From assembly GCF_047468865.1 (NCBI RefSeq), contig NZ_JBLGTV010000005.1, forward strand, positions 124,001 to 188,000: 64,000 nt of DNA, read 5' to 3'. This DNA comes from Castellaniella hirudinis_A. Its GTDB lineage: Bacteria > Pseudomonadota > Gammaproteobacteria > Burkholderiales > Burkholderiaceae_B. Position numbers and translations under genes: made by a program. The notes below the pieces were generated by a model. It made no database searches and was not told the origin of the DNA. It saw only the letters and a list, made by a program, of their open reading frames with translations. This document shows, in pieces, positions 16,219 to 25,183 of the stretch; the stretch's first letter is position 1, and every line of letters begins with the position of its first letter.

Positions 16219-16356
16219 TCAGGCTCCGTCAAACGAGGGGGGCGTGGCATTGACCGGCACACGGGGGGAATCGGCAGGCTGCGGGGGCTGGGGCGCGTGA
16301 AAGGCGCAGCCAGCCAGAAAGCCAGCCAGCATCAGGGCGGTAATGAGGGATTTCAT
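16219..16356 (-). CDS. virB7: VirB7-like lipoprotein (45 residues)
   Basis: A short frame from the ATG at 16356 encodes a lipoprotein with the lipobox LAGC (lipidated Cys at residue 17) and a Pro-rich mature part (HAPQPPQPADSPRVPVN). Size, lipobox and position between virB6 and virB8 match VirB7/TrwH, the outer-membrane anchor of the core complex. GGAG-like bases lie upstream (in 16357-16370). Confidence 0.85.
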   Translation of the reverse strand: MKSLITALMLAGFLAGCAFHAPQPPQPADSPRVPVNATPPSFDGA

Positions 16357-16461
16357 GGGGAATGGGCTCCTGGCCTGCCGGACGCGCGTGCCGGGCAGGC
16401 AGATGAGAGAAGGGGAATTCCGATTGCTGGGTCTGAGAAGGCCAGAGGGTCGGCAGATGGG

Positions 16462-17415
16462 TTACTTGGCGCGGGGGCGCAACATGCTGCGCAGGCGCAA
16501 CACCGAGAAGGCACCGTGGGCGGCCGCACCGATGCCCAGGCGGGCCCCAAAACCATTGGATAGGCCTGCAGCCAGGCCGGGGAGCATGATCATGACGACC
16601 AGGCTGGCGATGCCGACCAAGAGTTGGGCACCGTACAGACCCAGGATATCCTTGGCACCGCCGTTGATCTGATCGACGATCATGCGGATCAGCTGGATAT
16701 TCAACTGCAGCAGCAGGCCAAAGATGAGTCCAGCCAGGAGTGCCAGGAATACGAAGTTCAGGGCCTGGGAGACCCAGCTGTTGAACAGGGGCTTGGTGGG
16801 TTCAAACAGGGTGGCCGCAATAAAGATGGGCCCTGCGGCCACGACAAGTGCCATGCCTACCTTGCAGACGACGACAATCACCATGATGATGCTGCCGACG
16901 ACGGCGGCATTGATGCGTACCAGCGTGGCGAGGATGCTGACCAAGACTTCTTTGGTGGATGGCAACACGTTGTACCAGGCTCCGTTGCCACCCTTGCCGA
17001 TCATGGTGTTGGAGGCCTTGCTGGTCTCTGTCTGCAGCTTGTCCACTTCCTCGGCCACACTGCCGGTGCCCAGAGCAATCTGGGTGACATCGTCCGGTAA
17101 AGCGATCATGGTCTGAGCGATATCGGCCTGATACAGGCCACCGGCTCCGAAGAAGATCGAAATGATGGCGACCATGATGGCCTTGCGAAAGAACTCAGTG
17201 ACGGTCATGCCGCCCTGACCGTGCATCAAGGCGAAGGCGTAGACCACGAACTGCAGTGTGAGGCCCACGACGATGACCGGCATCAGGGCTTCGAACAGGG
17301 CTTGCATGGGGCCTGTGACGGCATCGTTCAGGGTGTTTTGGGTCTGGGTCATGACCCACTGGGCAATATCGCTGGGTGCGGTCGGCTGAGTAATGGGGGG
17401 AGTCAGGCCAGACAT
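16462..17415 (-). CDS. virB6: VirB6 family type IV secretion polytopic protein
   Basis: A 317-residue membrane protein with at least five hydrophobic segments (starting near residues 45, 80, 170, 210 and 240) and the VirB6/TrbL pattern (VVVCKVGMALVVAAGPIFIA, FEPTKPLFNSWVSQALNFVF). It forms part of the inner-membrane channel. It lies 9 bp after virB5; 16357-16461 before virB7 holds no gene. Confidence 0.9.
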   Translation of the reverse strand: MSGLTPPITQPTAPSDIAQWVMTQTQNTLNDAVTGPMQALFEALMPVIVVGLTLQFVVYAFALMHGQGGMTVTEFFRKAIMVAIISIFFGAGGLYQADIAQTMIALPDDVTQIALGTGSVAEEVDKLQTETSKASNTMIGKGGNGAWYNVLPSTKEVLVSILATLVRINAAVVGSIIMVIVVVCKVGMALVVAAGPIFIAATLFEPTKPLFNSWVSQALNFVFLALLAGLIFGLLLQLNIQLIRMIVDQINGGAKDILGLYGAQLLVGIASLVVMIMLPGLAAGLSNGFGARLGIGAAAHGAFSVLRLRSMLRPRAK

Positions 17416-17424
17416 GATGCGGCC

Positions 17425-18129
17425 TTACTCAGTCGTCCCGGCACCATCGCCGGTAGTCTCGCTGTCCCCAAACCAGCCTCCATACACTCGCTCGGCACGG
17501 GCCTGCAGCAGGTTGCGTTCGGCCTCCAGTTGCTGGGAGGCCAGCTGGATCCGGACCTGTTCGGCCTGGATATTGGCCTGTTCGATCTGGATGCGTGCCT
17601 GCAATTCTGCAATTTCCTTGGGGTTGGTGGTCTGATTGATCTTGTCTTGCAGGGTATCTACATTGGCCAGGCGTCGAGTCATGGAATCGTAGGCACGTTG
17701 GCTCATGGCCTTGGAGGTTGCTTCGATATTCAGGGCGCGTTGGGACAGCTTGGCTCGGTCGGTCTGAAAGTCTACTGGTGCGGTCACTGAATCAGTGATC
17801 CGGCTGACATCGTTATCCAGACTGGATCCGCCAGACCGGTCCAGCAGATCCTGAGCACTGGCGGGCAGAGCAGCGCGTAGCTGGTGGCGGATGTCAGGGT
17901 TGCCCACGACGTTGCCATAGCCGCTCGATTGGGTGAAGGCGGCCAGCTGGCTTTTGGCGGTGGCCAGCTGTTCGGTCAGGTTCTGCAGTTGGTCTCGGGC
18001 GGTGAGCAGCTGTTCCTGCAGCTGGGCGATAGTGGCGGCGTCGATGGTGGGGATGCCGCTGGCGTGGGCAGGGTTCATGAAAGCAGCGGACAGGGCGATG
18101 CCCGCCGCGAATTGCTTGCAGCGTGTCAT
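17425..18129 (-). CDS. virB5: VirB5 family minor pilus protein
   Basis: A 234-residue secreted protein with a signal peptide (residues 1-23, PAHAS) and a long helical mature region rich in Gln and Leu (IAQLQEQLLTARDQLQNLTE), as in TrwJ/VirB5, which caps the pilus tip and may help cell contact. The C-terminal helix (LQARIQIEQANIQAEQVRIQ) is also typical. Confidence 0.88.
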   Translation of the reverse strand: MTRCKQFAAGIALSAAFMNPAHASGIPTIDAATIAQLQEQLLTARDQLQNLTEQLATAKSQLAAFTQSSGYGNVVGNPDIRHQLRAALPASAQDLLDRSGGSSLDNDVSRITDSVTAPVDFQTDRAKLSQRALNIEATSKAMSQRAYDSMTRRLANVDTLQDKINQTTNPKEIAELQARIQIEQANIQAEQVRIQLASQQLEAERNLLQARAERVYGGWFGDSETTGDGAGTTE

Positions 18130-18166
18130 GGAAAATCTCCGGAGAATGCGCCCGTAGGCGCTGGCG

Positions 18167-18547
18167 TCAGGGCTGAGTGGTGGCCGGTTTGGCGATGGCC
18201 TGATATTCGGCTTCGGTGGCGCGGCGTGCCTTCATCTGGCCCGAGACAATCATGTCGGCCTTCTCGTCATAGGCGATGCGGTTTTCGCCCACGATCAGGA
18301 TGTTGTTCGACCCATCCAGCTTGGCGGGCAGCTTGTGTGCCTGATAATCGCCACCCAGCGGCCCTTTTGCGACCACCGTGAACAGGAAACTGTCGCCGTT
18401 GCGGGCAATGTGGATCACGTCGGGATCATATTTGCTGTCCGATTTCCAATACCCGATGAACTTCTCCCCATCCGGCTCCGTCTTGCATCCGGCCAGGATG
18501 GTCAGCAGGGTGGCGCCGGTGGCAGCAATGAAATGTCGTCGGTTCAT
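18167..18547 (-). CDS. Lipoprotein in the virB operon, candidate entry-exclusion protein
   Basis: A 126-residue protein with a lipoprotein signal (MNRRHFIAATGATLLTILAG, then Cys21). The mature part has GYWKSDSKYDPDVIHIARNG and a beta-rich look. Small lipoproteins between virB5 and virB6/virB4 homologues in IncN/IncW-like systems often mediate entry exclusion; that role here is inferred from position only. It overlaps the next upstream small gene by 4 bp. Confidence 0.55.
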   Translation of the reverse strand: MNRRHFIAATGATLLTILAGCKTEPDGEKFIGYWKSDSKYDPDVIHIARNGDSFLFTVVAKGPLGGDYQAHKLPAKLDGSNNILIVGENRIAYDEKADMIVSGQMKARRATEAEYQAIAKPATTQP

Positions 18548-18747
18548 GGGGTGTCCTGTGGTGATGGGTTGGTGTGGGTCGCCTGGTGCCGTTTGAAGGC
18601 GGCCCAGGCATCAGCCACGCTGCAGGCGGGCCCAGCTTTTGTAAGCCAGGTCGCGCGTTCCGATGGTTTCAGGATGTTCCACCAGGCCATGCCCATCGCT
18701 TCGTCGGCGGTGGGCGGCCGGTCAAGGTTTGCAGGGGTCACAGACAT
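18544..18747 (-). CDS. Small hypothetical protein of the transfer operon
   Basis: A 67-residue hydrophilic protein (MSVTPANLDRPPTADEAMG) with a WWNxL segment and no known motif. It overlaps the lipoprotein gene downstream by 4 bp and the gene upstream by 10 bp, so it sits in a tightly packed operon and is probably translated. Confidence 0.55.
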   Translation of the reverse strand: MSVTPANLDRPPTADEAMGMAWWNILKPSERATWLTKAGPACSVADAWAAFKRHQATHTNPSPQDTP

Positions 18748-19289
18748 AGGTCGGGGCCCTCCTTTTCATGCGTCGGTGCCTGCAGCTGCAGAGGGTGATC
18801 GAAGCGCACACCGATGACATCGGCAATCCGCTGGATGTCTGCCGGTTCTGGCCGATGGCCATTCACTTCGTGGATGTGCAGGCTGTAATACTTGTGTACA
18901 CCTTGCCCGAAATACTCCTGATCCTCGCGCGGGGTGCTGGATGAAAACCAGAGATACGGCGTGTGGCGGGGATCGGAGGCAGAAGGCAGGTCCAGGCCGT
19001 AGTCCTGGCCGATGCGCTTCAGCTCGTCGGTATCGACTGTTTCACGTTCGATTTCGGCTGTGCCTTCGCTGAATTGGCCTGCTTCCCGGTCTTCAAGTGT
19101 CCAGCGTTCGCCATAGATCGAAATCAGGAAGCGTTCTTCAGGAGGATCGGGTTCCGGTTCGGGGTCAGCCAGGCCCAGGCGGTCGTAAAAGGCGGGGTCG
19201 TGGTGGTGATCCTGTCGGGCTTGCCCCAGATCCTGGCGGCGCGATTCGTCCGCGCGTAGCTGATCCTGAGCATGGGGTTCATGCTTCAT
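18738..19289 (-). CDS. Hypothetical acidic protein of the transfer operon
   Basis: A 183-residue, Asp/Glu/His-rich soluble protein. The first 50 residues look disordered; the rest may fold (RFLISIYGERWTLEDREAGQ, PYLWFSSSTPREDQEYFGQG). I do not recognise a family. It lies between virB4 and the candidate exclusion lipoprotein on the same strand. AAGGAAC precedes the ATG. Confidence 0.5.
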   Translation of the reverse strand: MKHEPHAQDQLRADESRRQDLGQARQDHHHDPAFYDRLGLADPEPEPDPPEERFLISIYGERWTLEDREAGQFSEGTAEIERETVDTDELKRIGQDYGLDLPSASDPRHTPYLWFSSSTPREDQEYFGQGVHKYYSLHIHEVNGHRPEPADIQRIADVIGVRFDHPLQLQAPTHEKEGPDLCL

Positions 19290-19341
19290 GGTGTAGTTCC
19301 TTGTGAGGGTGGCCAGCTGACTTAGCAGGCGGAACAGGTGA

Positions 19342-21771
19342 TTACAGATGCGGCTGTCGGACAGCAGCCAGATACACCGGCAACCAGACGGCGGGATCTG
19401 GGCCCGCCTGGGTTACCGCCTGTTCGGCAATCTCGGCCATGTCGGGGCTGCCGGAGAACACCAGCAGCTCGTCTTCGCAGCCGGACAGATCCAGCTGGGC
19501 GACCGTCACGCTGACGCCCTGTTTGACCAGGAATTTGCGGCTGGCTTCACCCAGGCTTTGCAGCAGGGCGAATTCCGCAGGCGTCAGGCCAAAGCCTTCG
19601 ATGTAATCGCGGGCGCGAGCCTTGGGGTTGGGCAAGAGGATGAGCGTCGCGGTCTGCTGCACGAGCGACGGCCCCACGGGGTTCTCAGTGATGGCTCCCG
19701 GTTCCTGGGTGGCAAAGGCCAGCACTCCATTCTTTTTCCGAATGGTGCGGCTCGCGTCCTGCATGGATTCCTGAAAATGTGCATCCTTCAGGGGATGTTG
19801 GCACTCGTCGTACAGATTGATGATGCGCCGCCCGTCGTGCAGGGCGTCGATCCGATGCTTCAGATACAGGGTGGCGGCCCCGCGCACGTCATCATCGTCC
19901 AGCAGTTCGGTCAGGTCGAACCCGAAGATCGCAGGCTTGCCGCTCGTGGTCTCCAGGTCCAGGTGATCGCCAGGATTGTCGAACACCCAGCCGTATTCGC
20001 CGCCCTGACACCAGGGGGCAAGCCGCGCGTGGATGGTGCTGTGCGACTCGTCCTCGCTGTAGGGATTGGGCAGCAGCGTGTTCAGGGTGGACAGGGTCCT
20101 GGCAGATCGGTCGATGAGCGTCACCAGCTGCTGCATGGCCTGGGTGATGTCGGCCCGCTGACGGGTGCTGACTGCTTCGCCCCGACGTTCGGCCAGGAAC
20201 ACCACCAGGCGTACCATGAAGGCGACGTTGCCCTTGGTGGGCTCCATCTGAAATGGGTTCCAGCCGGTCGCTTCACCCAGACGGATGTTGAAGTAGCGCC
20301 CGCCCAGCGCCATGATGAGCACCTGCATGCCCTGGTCCTTGTCCCAGACCACGCAGGTCGCGCCAAACTTCTGGGCTTGCGTGAGCAACATGCCCTGCAG
20401 CACGGTCTTGCCGGTGCCGGTCATGCCGATGATCATGGTGTTGCCGGGGCGCCGCTTGCCCGTCTCATCCAGGTCTTCGGTAGAGGCATGAAAGTTGAAG
20501 AAAAAGGGCGATCCAGTCTGAGTCTTCAGCATGGTGACCGCCGGCCCCCAGGGGTTGCCTGCAGGCTTGCCGGTCAGCTGATTGTGCAGGCTGGAAAAGC
20601 ATAGGAAGTTGAGCGACGTGACCGGTACCGGCCGGGGCCGCCAGTGCCAGTTGCCCGGCAGTTGCGCCCAGAAGCCTGCTTCCAGAGCCCGATCCAGTGG
20701 CCGAAAGCCCACCGCGTCTTCGGCGAGCGTTGTGGCCGTCTGGGCGAGCGCCTGGCGCACGCCTTCGGCCGTGTTGCCGTAGATGAGGATCGTGGCGTGA
20801 TGGTCGCCCAGCCCCAGACGGGCTGAGGTCAGGTCGTCCATCACGTCCGCGAGCTGGGCCACTTGGCTGGCCGAATCGTCACCCGAATCGACCAGCAGCT
20901 TGTGGTGTTTTTTCACGAGTTTCTTGGCGGCGGCTCCCGTGTGGCTACCCCAGGACTGGGTCAGCACGAATTCATGAGGCAGGCCCAGGAGCCGGTCCAG
21001 GTGGCCAGGCTTGGTAGCTTCCGGATAGTCGCGTAATTCCATCATGCCAAAGATCCGGGATCCGACCACGGTGCGCAGTTCGCCAAGTTCCCCGTGCCGC
21101 CCGAAGATGGGCCGTGCATGGGGCAGGGTCTCGCGCAGGCGCTCCCGGCTGATCGCCACGGGCCGGTGGGTACCTGAGAGCAGGAAGCCCAGGAATTCGG
21201 CGGTTTCGCTGAAGGCCAGGCCGCTGCGGTCTACGATGCCGAGGATCTGTGGATCGTAGCGATACAGGCCGGCCGTGAGCGCCCGCAGGGTGCTGGTCAA
21301 GCGTTCGATGGACTCGGCTTGCCAGTGCGCCAGCCGCTGCCCGTTGGCCTTCTCCAGACTGGCAAAGGTGCCCAGCACCGGGTCTTCGACCGGATGAATC
21401 AGCACGGTCAGATACAGGTCGTTCACCATGAGGCCCGAGGCGTCGAACGTGGCCCGATAGGCCGCGTCGAACTGCGCGGCAAAGGGCTGCGCAAAGGTGC
21501 TGTCCGGGTATTCGGTCACGCGCCTGCGGATGATGTGTGAATAGAGGCCCAGCGAGCCCATGGGCAGGCCGCGCAGCACATTGTGCAGGGCTTCGATCCA
21601 TTCTTTCAGTTCCGCCTGGGCATAGGCGTCCGGGGCCCGCCCAGCCACTTTGATGACCGCCAGGTATTCATGGTTGTCGCAGGCGATGATGTGGTCTGTG
21701 ACATGGTGGGAATAGGGCAGGTAGCGGGAAACCAGCCGTTCATCGACGGCGAGAGCTGCGGCTGCTGTCAT
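19342..21771 (-). CDS. virB4: VirB4 family type IV secretion ATPase
   Basis: An 809-residue ATPase from the ATG at 21771 (MTAAAALAVDERLVSRYLPY), the largest T4SS component. The N-terminal CagE/VirB4 domain has RRRVTEYPD; the ATPase domain has Walker A GMTGTGKT near residue 450, and later NLYDECQHPL and ATQEPGAI typical of VirB4/TrwK. It energises pilus biogenesis. The start overlaps the virB3 stop by 4 bp. A longer frame upstream (to 21852) is in virB3 and not used. Confidence 0.92.
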   Translation of the reverse strand: MTAAAALAVDERLVSRYLPYSHHVTDHIIACDNHEYLAVIKVAGRAPDAYAQAELKEWIEALHNVLRGLPMGSLGLYSHIIRRRVTEYPDSTFAQPFAAQFDAAYRATFDASGLMVNDLYLTVLIHPVEDPVLGTFASLEKANGQRLAHWQAESIERLTSTLRALTAGLYRYDPQILGIVDRSGLAFSETAEFLGFLLSGTHRPVAISRERLRETLPHARPIFGRHGELGELRTVVGSRIFGMMELRDYPEATKPGHLDRLLGLPHEFVLTQSWGSHTGAAAKKLVKKHHKLLVDSGDDSASQVAQLADVMDDLTSARLGLGDHHATILIYGNTAEGVRQALAQTATTLAEDAVGFRPLDRALEAGFWAQLPGNWHWRPRPVPVTSLNFLCFSSLHNQLTGKPAGNPWGPAVTMLKTQTGSPFFFNFHASTEDLDETGKRRPGNTMIIGMTGTGKTVLQGMLLTQAQKFGATCVVWDKDQGMQVLIMALGGRYFNIRLGEATGWNPFQMEPTKGNVAFMVRLVVFLAERRGEAVSTRQRADITQAMQQLVTLIDRSARTLSTLNTLLPNPYSEDESHSTIHARLAPWCQGGEYGWVFDNPGDHLDLETTSGKPAIFGFDLTELLDDDDVRGAATLYLKHRIDALHDGRRIINLYDECQHPLKDAHFQESMQDASRTIRKKNGVLAFATQEPGAITENPVGPSLVQQTATLILLPNPKARARDYIEGFGLTPAEFALLQSLGEASRKFLVKQGVSVTVAQLDLSGCEDELLVFSGSPDMAEIAEQAVTQAGPDPAVWLPVYLAAVRQPHL

Positions 21772-22172
21772 GGGTGATTCCTTCGGTGAATAAGGCTGTG
21801 CCAGGGGCGATGCCGGTGGTAGCCCTGGGTCGCGTAGCTGGATCCGCACCAAAAGCGCTGGTTACGGTTCATGCGGCGGGTCTTGAGCTCCAGCCACAGG
21901 ACATCGAGCGCCTTGTCGTCGTCACGGGTGGCAATCGCCAGCGCTGGCATCACCACAAAGAGCAGCCCCCACCAGGCAAGGCCCGCCGTCATGGCGATGA
22001 CTGCCACGCAGACAAAGGCCCCGAGCATGAGCGTCGTGGGAATGCCCATGAAGGTCGCCTTGCGCCCCAGGCCTTTGAAGACGGGATAGGTGTTGGGGTT
22101 CTGGTGGGTGGCGTGTGTCTGGCCGGTGGAGTCCTGGTGTCCTGGCCGTGTGTCGCTGGTGTGTGTGGCCAT
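21768..22172 (-). CDS. virB3: VirB3 family type IV secretion protein
   Basis: A 134-residue protein with a polar N-terminus, the VirB3 core (PVFKGLGRKATFMGIPTTLM) and two close membrane segments (about 46-80). The C-terminal tail (NRNQRFWCGSSYATQGYHRH) is typical of IncW/PromA-like VirB3. It overlaps virB4 by 4 bp and follows virB2 by 3 bp. Confidence 0.88.
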   Translation of the reverse strand: MATHTSDTRPGHQDSTGQTHATHQNPNTYPVFKGLGRKATFMGIPTTLMLGAFVCVAVIAMTAGLAWWGLLFVVMPALAIATRDDDKALDVLWLELKTRRMNRNQRFWCGSSYATQGYHRHRPWHSLIHRRNHP

Positions 22173-22175
22173 GGC

Positions 22176-22496
22176 TTACTTCCAGAGCAGCACGACCAGT
22201 TCAGCAGCGGAACCCGCCAGCAGCACGCCAATGCCCCAGCGGATGGCGTCGTCCTTCCTCATGACTTCAGCGGAATACAGCACGAAGATGATGACGCCAA
22301 TGATGACGGCGGCAATCGGCAGGATCACATCCAGATTGTCCTTCAAGGTCTGCAGCGTCGTCTGGGCGCGTGAAAGGCCACCCATGGATTGGGCAAACGC
22401 CCCCTGATGAACCCCGACCAGTATCCAGAGTGTCGCCAGGGTGCGGGCGAATCGTCCTTGAAGGGTCTTGTTCTTGATGTGGTTCAGTATTTGCAT
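22176..22496 (-). CDS. virB2: VirB2 family major pilin
   Basis: A 106-residue prepilin from the ATG at 22496. A long signal sequence (to about residue 36, GAFAQS) is followed by two hydrophobic helices (IIGVIIFVLY and GIGVLLAGSAAELVVLLW) with a short polar loop, the fold of VirB2 pilins. The frame extends eight codons upstream, but the ATG at 22496 gives the normal signal length. No gene is seen in 22497-22633. Confidence 0.88.
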   Translation of the reverse strand: MQILNHIKNKTLQGRFARTLATLWILVGVHQGAFAQSMGGLSRAQTTLQTLKDNLDVILPIAAVIIGVIIFVLYSAEVMRKDDAIRWGIGVLLAGSAAELVVLLWK

Positions 22497-22633
22497 GGTG
22501 TGGCTCCTGCCCCAGGGCACGGTGGTGCGCTGGGGTGATGAGAAAAGGAATGGGAAGTGACCGGGTCAGGTCTAGCGCAGGTTTGATGGCCTGATCAGCG
22601 TTCTGGGTCAGGGGGCTGAATCAGCGGTGTGAA

Positions 22634-23332
22634 TCAGCGGGTAGGCTGCGTGAAGCCGTCGGCTGTGGGATGGGCTGTGAAACCGTCAGGAGTGCCCTGC
22701 TGGCTGGCGTCAGGGGATCCGTCCTGCTGATTGGGTGAACGATCCGGAATTTCCGGATTGTTGCCAGTCCCGGTGATGGCTGGGCGTGGTGTGGTGGTGC
22801 CCGGTTCCAGAGAGGCTGTGGGATCCACAGATGAGCTGCCAGGACGAGCGATGGGTTTCAACGCCGGTACCTGGATCCCGGCCTGGGCCAGGACCTTGCC
22901 CACATAGCCATTGACAAAGCCCTTGGTGAAATTCCCGGTGTTGTAGCAGGACAGGGCCGCCCGTAGAGCTTGTTGCTGATCGCGGTGGGTGTCGAGCGCT
23001 CGCGCATAACAGGCCGACAGAATGGCCTGCGCAGCCGCCAGATTCTGGCAGGGATCGAAGACTGTGGTGCTATCGAGCCCCAGCCAAGCCCAGTTGCGCA
23101 CATTGATCTGGCCAAGGCCCGCATCGAAGTCGATGCCCTCAGCGATCAGATCTTCGGCTGCCTGGCTGGCTGCTTTCAGATCATGCGGTTGCTGGGGCAA
23201 GGCCTTGCCCTTGCGGTTCACGCCAATGGCGTACTGTCGCGCACCGGACTCATGCTGGATCAGGGCTTTCAGGGTGACCGAGTGGATATTGGGTGCGCAG
23301 GTCAGGGCCAGGGCGGCCAGTTCGGCAAGCAT
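22634..23332 (-). CDS. virB1: VirB1 family lytic transglycosylase
   Basis: A 232-residue SLT-type enzyme that opens the murein for channel assembly. Catalytic Glu lies in LIQHESGARQYAIGVN, followed by DAGLGQINVRNW and the AALSCYNTGN motif. The C-terminal 70 residues are Pro/Thr/Asn-rich and look disordered. It lacks an obvious signal peptide. It heads the virB operon after trbM, 12 bp away. Confidence 0.9.
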   Translation of the reverse strand: MLAELAALALTCAPNIHSVTLKALIQHESGARQYAIGVNRKGKALPQQPHDLKAASQAAEDLIAEGIDFDAGLGQINVRNWAWLGLDSTTVFDPCQNLAAAQAILSACYARALDTHRDQQQALRAALSCYNTGNFTKGFVNGYVGKVLAQAGIQVPALKPIARPGSSSVDPTASLEPGTTTPRPAITGTGNNPEIPDRSPNQQDGSPDASQQGTPDGFTAHPTADGFTQPTR

Positions 23333-23344
23333 GGATGGCCGCCT

Positions 23345-24022
23345 TCAAAGGTTGTCACGCTGCCTGGGGTCAGACATCGAGAAGTTCCAGCCCTTGGCCC
23401 ATTGGCCGCCATGCTCTGCATCCCAGCGAGCCTGGGCGGCCTCGTAGTCTTCGGCCTTGATCCAGCGGCCGCCCATCGTGGGTCTGCCCACATAGCGCAC
23501 GGACAGTTCATAGGTCCAGTCGTGATCGTTGTAGGCCACGCACCAGGTCGGCAGCTGGGTGAGTGTCACCGTCTCCAGCGTCTGAACTTCATAGACGGGC
23601 TCCCGATTGCCGGTCGCCGCATCGTAGCGATAGCCACGCTTGCGCCATTTGTAGGCGGTGTCGGCATAGCTGCGGTTTAGGTAATCGGCATCGCATTTGC
23701 CCGCGCCGTGCGAGATAGCCTCCACCCGTTCGGGCATGCCGGGATCGGCTGCTGCAGGGCACTGGCTCAGAAAGGACCGGCGGGCAGCAACGGTGGCGTC
23801 CCAGTCCAGACCATGGCGGTTGAATCGCTTGATGCTGAAATAGTGCTCCAGCGATGGACTGCATTCGCCAGGCCGCAGGCTGGAGGACAGGCACAGCGTG
23901 GCTTCGCAGGCCAGGCGCGGAATGCCGGTCAGCAGATCGGTGGTGTCGGCAGCCTGGGCGATAGGGGCCAGAGCGCAGGCGAACGCCAGCGCCCCAGCCC
24001 GCAGGGCGGGAAGGGTTTGCAT
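23345..24022 (-). CDS. trbM: TrbM family conjugal transfer protein
   Basis: A 225-residue secreted protein with a signal peptide (residues 1-24, QAADT) and the TrbM signature ACEATLCLSSSLRPGECSPS with paired Cys residues. TrbM is a periplasmic accessory protein of IncP transfer systems. Its place directly upstream of virB1 on the same strand suggests it is the first gene of the transfer operon. Its presence beside VirB-type genes indicates a mosaic transfer region. Confidence 0.82.
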   Translation of the reverse strand: MQTLPALRAGALAFACALAPIAQAADTTDLLTGIPRLACEATLCLSSSLRPGECSPSLEHYFSIKRFNRHGLDWDATVAARRSFLSQCPAAADPGMPERVEAISHGAGKCDADYLNRSYADTAYKWRKRGYRYDAATGNREPVYEVQTLETVTLTQLPTWCVAYNDHDWTYELSVRYVGRPTMGGRWIKAEDYEAAQARWDAEHGGQWAKGWNFSMSDPRQRDNL

Positions 24023-24090
24023 GGGGGATGTCTCCAGGGGAAGGGAGAAGAGATCAGACCGCGCAGGTGGGTCAGGAAAGAAAGAGAGCG

Positions 24091-24510
24091 TCAGGACAGG
24101 TAAATTGCGACCCTATCGCTGGTCCAGGTTGCGACGCCGGTACCAAAGAAATCGGCATCTTCGGTCCATATTGGGCAGTCCAGGGCCATAGCACATGCCA
24201 GGATAGGCCAATCGTTGGCATCCCGCGTGGCGATGCGGTCAAGTGCTCGGTCTCTGTAAGGTGCGTAGATTTCTGCTGTCAGCGGGCGGACGACTGCTTC
24301 CAGCCTGTCCAGCACCTCCATCAGCGGGCCCTCTGGGATGCCGCGCCTTTGGAGTAGTGCAGGCAGGTAGGTTCTTGCATCCGCGTATGCCACATCGGGC
24401 GCGAAGAACCGGGCGGCCATCGCGTGGTCCAGAATCAATTGGCGCGCCCGTGTGCCCAGGATGGTGCGAATCAGGATGTTGGCATCCAGAACAATCGTCC
24501 TTGCCTGCAT
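24091..24510 (-). CDS. PIN-domain toxin (VapC-like ribonuclease)
   Basis: A 139-residue PIN protein with the acidic active-site set: Asp in VLDANILIR, Glu/Asp in the middle region and Asp pair in RDANDWPILACAMAL and WTEDADFFG. VapC-type PIN toxins cut RNA. The ATG at 24510 overlaps the antitoxin stop by one base (TGATG); an in-frame GTG one codon earlier (24513) is also possible. With the antitoxin it forms an addiction module at the edge of the transfer region. Confidence 0.82.
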   Translation of the reverse strand: MQARTIVLDANILIRTILGTRARQLILDHAMAARFFAPDVAYADARTYLPALLQRRGIPEGPLMEVLDRLEAVVRPLTAEIYAPYRDRALDRIATRDANDWPILACAMALDCPIWTEDADFFGTGVATWTSDRVAIYLS

Positions 24511-24767
24511 CACCGAGAGCCTTTTCGGCGCGCCTTTTTGTAGTCGGCGATGATGTCGTCGGCGGCAACTTTGTGCTGGGCCAGCATGGTGTCCAGGGCC
24601 TCGCTGGCTTGCCTGAGTGCTTCAACCTCGGCAGCATCCTGGCTGCGTGTCGGGATGAAGTAGCCAACCGTTTGCCCGTGGCGGGTGACGACGATAGGGT
24701 TGCCTGATGAAATGAGTTCAGCCAGGTCCGTCCGGAACTCCCGAATGCCTACTTTGGTCGCTTCCAT
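24510..24767 (-). CDS. Phd/YefM family antitoxin
   Basis: An 85-residue antitoxin from the ATG at 24767 (MEATKVGIREFRTDLAELIS), with the Phd/YefM N-terminal DNA-binding fold (SGNPIVVTRHGQTVGYFIPT) and a basic C-terminal tail for toxin binding. GGAGG lies 10 bp before this ATG, which decides it over the upstream in-frame start. It would repress its own promoter and neutralise the PIN toxin. Confidence 0.82.
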   Translation of the reverse strand: MEATKVGIREFRTDLAELISSGNPIVVTRHGQTVGYFIPTRSQDAAEVEALRQASEALDTMLAQHKVAADDIIADYKKARRKGSR

Positions 24768-24889
24768 GATGGAGTCCTCCTGCATTATTTGTGAATCTGT
24801 GCGTACACATTCTATCGGTTCGGACTCATTTTGCATAGCGTGAGGGGGTGGAGTGGGAGCGGATGACAGAGCTGCCGGTGTCGGCCCTG

Positions 24890-25183
24890 TCAGAATGAGC
24901 CGATCAGGCGTTTCTCGGCGATTGCAATCTGCTCTGGCTTGGCCATGGCTCGCACCAGATGGACGGTCTCGACTGCCGCCATCCGCGTATCCCGCAGCTG
25001 CCCTAGGTCGGCCACAATCTGGCGCAGCAACGTTAGTTCTTCCTGCAGGGTGTCGTCAGCCATCAGTCGGCGACGGACATAGTTGGATAGCGACAATCCG
25101 GACAGGGCCGCTGCGTCGCCCAGACGAGCAGCATGGGACGAAGTCACCCGGATGCGGATGACCTCGGAGAGAGGTTCGTTCAT
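24890..25183 (-). CDS. Ribbon-helix-helix protein, candidate relaxosome accessory (MobC/NikA-like)
   Basis: A 97-residue protein. The N-terminal 45 residues fit a ribbon-helix-helix DNA-binding fold (IRIRVTSSHAARLGDAAALS, then LSLSNYVRRRL). The rest is helical (LLRQIVADLGQLRDTRMAAV). Proteins of this kind are relaxosome accessory factors that bind oriT. It is the last gene before the ssrA-like site, so an oriT could lie in 25184-25310, but I could not identify a nic motif. An antitoxin role is the alternative. Confidence 0.6.
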   Translation of the reverse strand: MNEPLSEVIRIRVTSSHAARLGDAAALSGLSLSNYVRRRLMADDTLQEELTLLRQIVADLGQLRDTRMAAVETVHLVRAMAKPEQIAIAEKRLIGSF

